From contig CP119310.1 of NCBI GenBank assembly GCA_029203185.1, positions 1,488,001 to 1,552,000 on the forward strand: a DNA stretch of 64,000 nucleotides, in the 5' to 3' direction. Of this stretch, positions 34,375 to 41,062 are shown piece after piece. Below the pieces are notes generated by a model. The model did no database searches and was not told the DNA's origin. It was given only the letters and a program-made list of their open reading frames with translations. Within the stretch, counting starts at the first letter, position 1, and every line of letters starts with the position of its first letter. Origin of the DNA: Candidatus Chryseobacterium colombiense. GTDB lineage: Bacteria; Bacteroidota; Bacteroidia; Flavobacteriales; Weeksellaceae. Both the position numbers and the translations under genes were made by a program.

Positions 34375-35694
34375 ATGAAAACACTGGATAAAATTCCTAC
34401 AGGAAAAATTGAACGGACAGGAAGTCTGCTGAAAGCAGGAGCTAAAGTCGGGGTCAATTACCTGAAGTATTACGGAAACAAAATCACTAAAGATGAAGAA
34501 AAAGCACGAAAAATCCTGAACGAGGACAATGCAACCGATATTTATGATTCTCTGAAAGAACTCAAAGGTTCAGCTCTGAAAGTTGCCCAAATGCTGAGTA
34601 TGGAAAAAAATATTCTTCCGGTAGAATATGTTGAAAAATTCTCGCTTTCTCAATTTTCCGTTCCGCCTTTATCGGGAGCTTTGGTGAAAAAAACTTTCAG
34701 GAAATATTTCGGGAAAAATCCGGAAGATATTTTTGATGAATTTTCTGCCGAATCAGTCAATGCAGCGAGTATCGGGCAGGTTCATACTGCTAAAAAAGGG
34801 GGAAAGAAACTCGCAGTAAAAATCCAGTATCCCGGTGTGAGAGAAAGTATTTCCAGTGATCTTAAGATGGTAAAACCGATTGCCATGAAGATGTTCAATA
34901 TCAAAAAAGAAGGTTCGGAATCTTATTTTCAGGAAGTGGAAGACAAGTTGTTTGAGGAAACGGATTATAATCTGGAGCTCAAACGCAGCCAGCATTTTGC
35001 AGAAGAATGTCAGCATCTTCCGAATGTAAAATTCCCACACTATTATCCGGAATATTCGTGTGAAAAGATCATCACGATGGACTGGATGCAGGGAATTCAT
35101 TTTTCGGAATTTACTAAAAAGCAGAATACTCAGGAAGATTCGAACAAAATCGGACAAACGCTTTGGGATTTTTATATGTATCAAATGCATATCCTGAAAA
35201 AAGTTCACGCCGATCCGCACCCGGGAAACTTCCTGATTTCGGAAAACAAAGAATTATTGGTTATTGATTTTGGCTGTATCAAAGAAATTCCGGAAGATTT
35301 TTACATTCCGTATTTTGAATTGGCAAAAGAAGAAAATCTTAAAAATCCTGAATTTTTCCGTGAGAAGTTATTCACACTTGAAATTCTCCGTGAAGAAGAT
35401 TCGCCACAGGAAAAAGAATTTTTCGCCAAACTTTTTTACGAATTGCTGGAGCTGTTTACAAGACCTTTCAATCAGGAAAAATTCGATTTTTCAGACGAGT
35501 CTTTCTTCCAGGAGATTGCCGATCTGGGACAACGATATGCCAAAATCAGCGATATAAAAGGAATGAACACCAACCGCGGTTCCAGACATTTCATTTACCT
35601 GAACAGAACATTTTTCGGGTTATATAATATTATGCATGACCTGAAAGCGAAAGATGTTATGATTAATAATTATGAAAATTTCATAAAAGCCTAA
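34375..35694 (+). CDS. ABC1/AarF/UbiB-family atypical kinase
   Basis: 439-residue protein-kinase-like protein. The alanine-rich loop is NAASIGQVHTA (129-139), the nucleotide Lys149 is in LAVKIQYPG, the catalytic loop is H278-ADPHPGNF, and the metal Asp is in LLVIDFGC. The family hallmark KxGQ reads Lys69-Val-Ala-Gln72 here, with Ala for Gly. No transmembrane helix is seen at the C-terminus, unlike E. coli UbiB. Family members support quinone synthesis as ATPases. It begins the co-directional run leading into DUF2256 and the photolyases, 3 bp upstream of DUF2256. Confidence 0.92.
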   Translation: MKTLDKIPTGKIERTGSLLKAGAKVGVNYLKYYGNKITKDEEKARKILNEDNATDIYDSLKELKGSALKVAQMLSMEKNILPVEYVEKFSLSQFSVPPLSGALVKKTFRKYFGKNPEDIFDEFSAESVNAASIGQVHTAKKGGKKLAVKIQYPGVRESISSDLKMVKPIAMKMFNIKKEGSESYFQEVEDKLFEETDYNLELKRSQHFAEECQHLPNVKFPHYYPEYSCEKIITMDWMQGIHFSEFTKKQNTQEDSNKIGQTLWDFYMYQMHILKKVHADPHPGNFLISENKELLVIDFGCIKEIPEDFYIPYFELAKEENLKNPEFFREKLFTLEILREEDSPQEKEFFAKLFYELLELFTRPFNQEKFDFSDESFFQEIADLGQRYAKISDIKGMNTNRGSRHFIYLNRTFFGLYNIMHDLKAKDVMINNYENFIKA

Positions 35695-35697
35695 AAT

Positions 35698-35886
35698 ATG
35701 CCTTCAGAATTACCGTCCAAAATCTGTGAAGTCTGTGGACTGCCTTTCAACTGGCGGAAAAAATGGAAGAAAAACTGGGAAGAAGTAAAATATTGCAGCG
35801 AAAAATGCCGGAAAAACAAAAAATCAACGTCCTCTGGTTCACAAAAGATCTTAGAACAAGAGATTCAGAATCATTATACAAAGTGA
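35698..35886 (+). CDS. DUF2256 zinc-ribbon-like protein
   Basis: 62-residue protein with the DUF2256 pattern: KICEVCGLPFNWRKKW near residues 8-23, then VKYCSEKCRKNKK; two CxxC-type pairs should bind one zinc. DUF2256 genes are nearly always beside cryptochrome/photolyase genes; their role is unknown. It starts 3 bp after the ABC1 stop, and its 3' end overlaps the cryptochrome start by 82 bp in another frame. Confidence 0.9.
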   Translation: MPSELPSKICEVCGLPFNWRKKWKKNWEEVKYCSEKCRKNKKSTSSGSQKILEQEIQNHYTK

Positions 35887-37103
35887 TGCAGGAAGGCTTG
35901 CCTTTTCTTGCCGTATATATTTTCGATGTTGAATTTTTTACAAAAAAACAGTTCGGTTTCAGAAAAATCGGGAAATACAGAGCGAAATTCCTTCTGGAAA
36001 GTGTAGAAGGTTTAAAACAGAATCTGACCAAACAGCATATTCCGTTTTTAGTGAAACACGACAAAACTGAACACGTTTTTAAAGAAATTTCCGAAGAATT
36101 TGATGTGGTGAAAATTTTCTGTCAGGAAGAATGGACAAAAGAAGAAACCGAACTTCAAACAAAAATACGGGAAGTAGTTCCGGCCGCGATTTGGGAAAAA
36201 TCTTACTCTCAATTTTTACTGCATCCACTTTTTGTATTTAAAATTTGGGATAAAATTCCGATGCTTTTTACCACGTTCAGGCAGAAAATTGAAAAAAATT
36301 TATTAATTCGTCCTGAATTTGAATCTGAAAATTTGATTTACAATAAAACAGATATTTACATTAAAAGTGATGACATTTCATTAAAATCATTAGGTTTTGA
36401 AGATTTTGAAACTGATGAAAGAACAGCTTTTCCTTTTTCGGGCGGAGAAAATGAGGCTTTGAAAAGATTACATTATTATTTCTCAGAAACTAAAAAACTG
36501 AGTCAATACAAAGGAATCCGAAACGGCATGGTTGGAACGGATTACAGTTCAAAATTTTCGTCATGGTTGTCCGACGGAAGCCTTTCCGCAGTAAGTATTT
36601 ACCACGAAGTTAAAATATATGAAGAAGAATTCGGAGCCAATGAATCTACATCTTGGTTAATTTTTGAGTTGTTTTGGAGGGATTTTTTCAAATATGTGTC
36701 CCTACAGTACAAAGATTCGATTTTCTGGAAAAGCGGAATTAATCATCAAAAATATTTCACCGAAAACAGTAAAGCATTGATTCAAAAATGGGAGTATGGA
36801 GAAACTGATTCTGATTTTGTAAATGCAAACATGCTCGAACTGAAAAATACAGGATGGATGAGCAACAGAGGTCGCCAAAATGTAGCTTCCTACTTCTGTA
36901 AGATTTTGAAACAGGATTGGAGAATCGGAGCCGCCTATTTTGAAGAAATGTTAATTGATTATGATGTTCACAGCAATTACGGCAACTGGATGTATCTCGC
37001 AGGAGTCGGAAATGACAACCGAGACCGGACTTTCAACCCCGAAAAACAGGCAGAAATCTATGATCCGAACCAAGAATTCAGAAAACTATGGCTAAAACAG
37101 TAA
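35805..37103 (+). CDS. DASH-family cryptochrome/photolyase
   Basis: 432 residues from the ATG at 35805; an earlier in-frame ATG lies deeper in DUF2256 and would add residues foreign to the family. The start INVLWFTKDLRTRDSESL is the photolyase alpha/beta domain; the FAD domain shows FELFWRDFFKY, TGWMSNRGRQNVASYF and the DASH signature MLIDYDVHSNYGNWMYLAGVG. CRY-DASH proteins repair pyrimidine dimers in single-stranded DNA and carry FAD plus a folate antenna. It overlaps the next photolyase gene by 16 bp, so translation is probably coupled. Confidence 0.93.
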   Translation: MPEKQKINVLWFTKDLRTRDSESLYKVMQEGLPFLAVYIFDVEFFTKKQFGFRKIGKYRAKFLLESVEGLKQNLTKQHIPFLVKHDKTEHVFKEISEEFDVVKIFCQEEWTKEETELQTKIREVVPAAIWEKSYSQFLLHPLFVFKIWDKIPMLFTTFRQKIEKNLLIRPEFESENLIYNKTDIYIKSDDISLKSLGFEDFETDERTAFPFSGGENEALKRLHYYFSETKKLSQYKGIRNGMVGTDYSSKFSSWLSDGSLSAVSIYHEVKIYEEEFGANESTSWLIFELFWRDFFKYVSLQYKDSIFWKSGINHQKYFTENSKALIQKWEYGETDSDFVNANMLELKNTGWMSNRGRQNVASYFCKILKQDWRIGAAYFEEMLIDYDVHSNYGNWMYLAGVGNDNRDRTFNPEKQAEIYDPNQEFRKLWLKQ

Positions 37104-38566
37104 AACATACCGCCCAATTGATCTTTCCACATCAGCTTTTTGAGGATACTGATTACCTGGATAAAAGCCAGCCTGTATTTTTAGTGGAGGAATTCCTGTT
37201 TTTTAAACAATATTCATTTCATAAACAGAAGATTGCGTTCCACCGCGCAACTATGAAATTTTATGAAAACGAACTGAAAAAAGCAAGTTTTAAAGTTGAA
37301 TATATAGAAAGTTCATCAAAATTTTCGGATATCAGGAATTTAATTCCGAAACTTGAGAAAGAACATTTTAAAACCATAAAAACAACCGACGTTTGTGATA
37401 ATTGGCTTGAAAAAAGGCTGAAAAAAATAAAACTGGAGCTCGAAATTCTGGACAGTCCACTTTTCATCAACACCAAAGAAGAACTGAAAGATTATTTTGA
37501 TGGCAAAAAATCATATCATCAAACGGATTTTTACAAACAGCAGAGAATCACCCGAAATATTCTGATGAAAGCCGGAAAACCTTTGGGCGGAAAATGGACA
37601 TACGACATTGAAAACCGAAAAAAATATCCAAAAAATAAAAAAGCGCCTGCGATTCATTTCCCGGAAAACAATGAATATTACGAGGAAGCTAAACAATATA
37701 CAGAAAAATATTTTGCTAAAAACTACGGAATGCTTACGGATGAACAGCTCTACCCTGCTACTTTCAAAGAAGCTGAAAAGTGGCTGGAACAGTTTCTGGG
37801 AACCCGTTTTCATGAGTTTGGAGTTTATGAAGACAGCATGGTGGAAAAGGAACATTTTCTGCATCACAGCGTGCTATCTCCGCTAATGAATGTTGGGCTT
37901 TTAACTGCTGAAAATGTTTTGGAAAGAGCAATTTCTTTCGCAAAAGACCATGATGTTCCGGTAAATTCTTTAGAAGGTTTTGTACGGCAGATTTTAGGCT
38001 GGAGAGAATTTGTACGTGGTGTTTATGTGTATCAGGGAACGTATCAACGAAATAAAAATTACTGGAAACACAAACAAAAACTTCCGGAATCATTTTATAC
38101 TGCTAAAACGGGAATCCGCCCGATTGACAGTTCACTTCAGAAAATTCTGAAAACCGGTTATGCCCATCACATTGAACGACTGATGATTTTTGCCAATTTT
38201 ATGAATCTTTGCCAGTTCAATCCTGATGAAGTCTATCAGTGGTTTATGGAAATGTTCATCGATTCCTACGACTGGGTGATGGTTCCGAATGTATACGGAA
38301 TGAGCAGCTTTTCGGATGGCGGAAAAATGAGTACGAAACCTTACATCAGCGGAAGCAATTACATTAAAAAAATGAGTGATTATCCCGATGGAGACTGGAC
38401 GGAACAATGGGATTCGCTATTCTGGAATTTTATTAATAACAACAAAGACTTTTTTACCAAAAATCCAAGGCTGGGAATGATGCTGAAAACGTTCGAAAAA
38501 ATGCCGGAAGAGAAACGAAAATACCACTTAGAAATGGCAAAGAAATTTATTGGGAATCTGAAATAA
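37088..38566 (+). CDS. PF04244 cryptochrome/photolyase (FeS-BCP family) lacking Fe-S ligands
   Basis: 492-residue protein of the bacterial (6-4) photolyase/CryB family: Rossmann-like antenna domain (LIFPHQLFED), then an FAD domain with GFVRQILGWREFVRGVY (297-313), YAHHIERLMIFANF (358-371) and MVPNVYGMSSFSDGGKMSTKPY (398-419). In characterised members four cysteines hold a 4Fe-4S cluster, three of them in the MSDYCxxC...CPFN stretch. Here that stretch is MSDYPDGD (429-436) followed by QWDSLFW, with no cysteine; the only Cys are 103 and 375. So no such cluster can form. It overlaps CRY-DASH upstream by 16 bp. Confidence 0.93.
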   Translation: MAKTVKHTAQLIFPHQLFEDTDYLDKSQPVFLVEEFLFFKQYSFHKQKIAFHRATMKFYENELKKASFKVEYIESSSKFSDIRNLIPKLEKEHFKTIKTTDVCDNWLEKRLKKIKLELEILDSPLFINTKEELKDYFDGKKSYHQTDFYKQQRITRNILMKAGKPLGGKWTYDIENRKKYPKNKKAPAIHFPENNEYYEEAKQYTEKYFAKNYGMLTDEQLYPATFKEAEKWLEQFLGTRFHEFGVYEDSMVEKEHFLHHSVLSPLMNVGLLTAENVLERAISFAKDHDVPVNSLEGFVRQILGWREFVRGVYVYQGTYQRNKNYWKHKQKLPESFYTAKTGIRPIDSSLQKILKTGYAHHIERLMIFANFMNLCQFNPDEVYQWFMEMFIDSYDWVMVPNVYGMSSFSDGGKMSTKPYISGSNYIKKMSDYPDGDWTEQWDSLFWNFINNNKDFFTKNPRLGMMLKTFEKMPEEKRKYHLEMAKKFIGNLK

Positions 38567-38626
38567 TTTTTCAACCTCAAAAAGAAACAAAAGAATTTTT
38601 GAAGATTAAGTTTTTTAAAATAGGAG

Positions 38627-38718
38627 GCTTCAACAAGCTCACCCTGACAAAGCAAAAAGAACCGTTAGTATTAGAGATGTTATCTAGATTAGAGATGTCA
38701 TCCTGAGCTTGTCGAAGG
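38627..38718. repeat. Inverted pair of a dispersed repeat (AGCTTGTCGAAGG type)
   Basis: Arms 38627-38649 (GCTTCAACAAGCTCACC...) and 38696-38718 (...CCTGAGCTTGTCGAAGG) are imperfect inverted copies of a repeat well known between genes of Flavobacteriia. TTAGAGATGT occurs twice between them. Confidence 0.6.
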
Positions 38719-38737
38719 ATCTTTCAATTAAAATAAA

Positions 38738-39019
38738 ATGAACAAAAACCTCAACATACAGGAAATCGACAGAATCATCGAAATGGCGTGGGAAGACAGA
38801 ACGCCGTTTGAAGCCATACAATTTCAGTTTGGAATCAGCGAATCGGAAGTGATTGAACTGATGCGTTCAGAACTGAAGGAATCGAGTTTTAAACTTTGGA
38901 GAAAAAGAGTGAATTCCGGAGTAAGTCAAAAGCATCTTAAAAAGAGAAGCGAGGAAATTAACCGCTTTAAATGCAGCAGACAAAGAATTATCAGCAATAA
39001 TAAAATTTCGAAGAGATAG
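38738..39019 (+). CDS. TIGR03643/DUF2805 family protein
   Basis: 93-residue basic protein with the family core IIEMAWEDRTPFEAIQFQFGISESEVIELMR (13-43), which looks like a helix-turn-helix, then KLWRKRVNSGVSQKH. The family is found next to photolyase genes and is of unknown role; DNA binding is plausible. It is followed 20 bp downstream by an SDR gene. Confidence 0.88.
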   Translation: MNKNLNIQEIDRIIEMAWEDRTPFEAIQFQFGISESEVIELMRSELKESSFKLWRKRVNSGVSQKHLKKRSEEINRFKCSRQRIISNNKISKR

Positions 39020-39039
39020 TTGGTTAAAAATAAATCATT

Positions 39040-39738
39040 ATGAAAAATATAGTCATCATCGGTTGCGGAAAAGGAATCGGGCTTACAACGGCAAAAATCC
39101 TTTCCGAAGAAAACAAAATCATTGGAATTTCAAGAACTGAAAATCCGGAACTGAACCATCCGAATATAGAATTTCACACAATGGATATTCTTTCTGGAAA
39201 TTTAGACGAAATTACTTTTCCGGAGGTCGTAGACGGATTGATTTATGCACCCGGAAGCATTAATTTAAAGCCTTTTAACAGACTTTCTGGAGATGATTTT
39301 AAAAATGATTTCGAGATCAATGTTTTGGGAGCTGTGAAAATTATCCAGAAGCTTTTGCCGAATCTTAAGAAATCTGAAACCTCATCCATTGTACTTTTCA
39401 GCTCGGTAGCAGCAAAACTGGGAATGCCGTTTCACGCTTCAATTGCAGCCAGTAAAAGTGCATTGGAAGGTCTTACGAAAAGTTTAGCGGCGGAATTTTC
39501 AGCACAGAAAATCCGGGTAAATGCGATTGCTCCGTCTTTGACAGATACTCATCTCGCTACCCTGCTTTTATCAACTCCTGAAAAAAGAGAAGCGTCTGCG
39601 AAAAGACATCCCTTACAACGAATTGGAAACGCTGAGGAAATTGCTGCAATGACAGCATTTCTGATCTCGGACAAATCTTCTTGGATAACGGGACAGGTTT
39701 ACGGAATCGACGGCGGAATGGGAAGTGTGAAACTGTAA
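39040..39738 (+). CDS. Short-chain dehydrogenase/reductase
   Basis: 232-residue classical SDR. GCGKGIGLTTA (8-18) is the cofactor loop, NVLGAV the structural Asn, and the catalytic Ser (FSSVAAK) is present; the usual YxxxK position reads AASKSAL, with Ser in place of the active-site Tyr one turn before Lys. C-terminal WITGQVYGIDGGMG is typical. Loss of the Tyr would alter or abolish normal activity. It is part of the photolyase cluster, as in other bacteria where an SDR accompanies CRY-DASH. Substrate unknown. Confidence 0.88.
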   Translation: MKNIVIIGCGKGIGLTTAKILSEENKIIGISRTENPELNHPNIEFHTMDILSGNLDEITFPEVVDGLIYAPGSINLKPFNRLSGDDFKNDFEINVLGAVKIIQKLLPNLKKSETSSIVLFSSVAAKLGMPFHASIAASKSALEGLTKSLAAEFSAQKIRVNAIAPSLTDTHLATLLLSTPEKREASAKRHPLQRIGNAEEIAAMTAFLISDKSSWITGQVYGIDGGMGSVKL

Positions 39739-39760
39739 TAAACGGAAAAAATATTTAGAT

Positions 39761-39768
39761 TAAATTTG
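39761..39768 (+). promoter_or_regulatory. -7 box TAAATTTG, 4 bp before the MarR start
   Basis: Exact TAnnTTTG ending 4 bp before ATG 39773. Transcription starting a few bases downstream would give a leaderless mRNA. Confidence 0.55.
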
Positions 39769-39772
39769 CGCT

Positions 39773-40423
39773 ATGAATACTGACTTTTTCATTGATCTGC
39801 TTCATCAGGTAAAAGAATTTGAAAATTCTGAATCTTGTAAACCTCACTCTAGTGTTGAGGATTTCCGGCTTTGGCTCAATGACAAAAAATATAGAGAAGA
39901 AAGTCCGACCAAGCTTTTTAAGAACGAAAAGCATGAAGTTTCTTTTATTGAAAACGAAATCTGTAAACAGGTTTTGCTTTTGGGAAGGTATTCCAAACAG
40001 TTAATCAGAAAAGGACTTGGTGAATTTCCTGAATTGGCCAACGAGGAATTCACGTATCTCTACAGATTAAAAGATGAACCGAACTTAACAAAAATTCAGC
40101 TTATTGAAAGAAACGGACACGAAAAACAGACCGGAACGCAAATCATCAAACGCCTTCTGGAGTACGGATTGATTGAGGAAAAGAACGACAGCGAAGACAA
40201 AAGAAGCAAACGTCTAACTATTACAGAAAAAGGTAAAGATTACTTCCACCGTTCTGTAGAAAAAGTAAATATGACCTCAAGAGTCCTTGCCGGAAAGCTG
40301 GAGGACAAAGAGAAAGCCGAACTTTTAGAATTGCTCAGAAAGCTGAATGACTTTCATTCACATCTCTATTCAGAATACAAAAACTTGCATATTGACAAAA
40401 TCTTTGAGTTATCTGGTTCTTAA
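39773..40423 (+). CDS. MarR-type winged-helix regulator
   Basis: 216-residue regulator with an N-terminal extension of about 75 residues, then a MarR winged helix: LTKIQLIERNGHEKQTGTQIIKRLLEYGLIEEKNDSEDKRSKRLTITEKG, where DxRSKR is the wing. A helical C-terminal dimer region follows. It closes the photolyase cluster and may control it or itself; the -7 box is nearly at the ATG. It ends 8 bp from the convergent NarL regulator gene. Confidence 0.9.
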   Translation: MNTDFFIDLLHQVKEFENSESCKPHSSVEDFRLWLNDKKYREESPTKLFKNEKHEVSFIENEICKQVLLLGRYSKQLIRKGLGEFPELANEEFTYLYRLKDEPNLTKIQLIERNGHEKQTGTQIIKRLLEYGLIEEKNDSEDKRSKRLTITEKGKDYFHRSVEKVNMTSRVLAGKLEDKEKAELLELLRKLNDFHSHLYSEYKNLHIDKIFELSGS

Positions 40424-40431
40424 AGATATAG

Positions 40432-41055
40432 TCAGACTAATCCGTATTCCATAGCCAATTTTACTGCGGTGCTTATATTGGTTGTTTTGAATTTAGCAAT
40501 CAGGTTTTTGCGGTGACTTTCTACTGTGTGTGGACTTATACATAGTTTATCAGCTATTTGTAATGTTGTAAGACCTAAAGATGCTTCCTGTAAAATTTCC
40601 TTTTCTCTACGGGTTAATTTTGGGACCGTATTTAAGCCGGAATTCACTTTCATCTCTACAATTTTTTTGGTTTGATTGCATAAAAATTTCTCCCCTTTAA
40701 GTATGGTCTGTATTCCTAAAATGATTTCTGTAACCAGAGCGTTCTTCTGTATATATCCCATAGCTCCTTCTTCCAGAGTACTATTAATCACTGCAAACTC
40801 ATTATGTACACTCAAAATCATGATCTGAATAGCCGGATATTTTTTTAATATAGGTTTAATCAAATCTATACTGTTGCCATCGGACAGGTTAATATCTAAT
40901 AATAAAACATCTAAAGCATCATTTTCCAGTCCTGCAAAAAGTTCATTTGAAGAGGAATAGCAGCCAACAACCATAAAATTCTCCTGCTGGGAAAGAATAT
41001 TTTTTAAGCCTTCCAGCAGTAATGGGTGATCATCCGTTATAGCAATTTTAATCAT
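40432..41055 (-). CDS. NarL/FixJ-type response regulator (LuxR family)
   Basis: 207 residues from the ATG at 41055; a start 30 bp upstream would overlap the kinase gene and shift away from the conserved IKIAITDDHP opening. Receiver domain with Asp8/Asp9 and phospho-acceptor Asp54 in LLLDINLSDG, then a LuxR helix-turn-helix (PKLTRREKEILQEASLGLTTLQIADKLCISPHTVESHRKNL). It starts 8 bp after the TPR kinase gene, so the two form one operon. Targets unknown. Confidence 0.94.
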   Translation of the reverse strand: MIKIAITDDHPLLLEGLKNILSQQENFMVVGCYSSSNELFAGLENDALDVLLLDINLSDGNSIDLIKPILKKYPAIQIMILSVHNEFAVINSTLEEGAMGYIQKNALVTEIILGIQTILKGEKFLCNQTKKIVEMKVNSGLNTVPKLTRREKEILQEASLGLTTLQIADKLCISPHTVESHRKNLIAKFKTTNISTAVKLAMEYGLV

Positions 41056-41062
41056 AGTGTTT

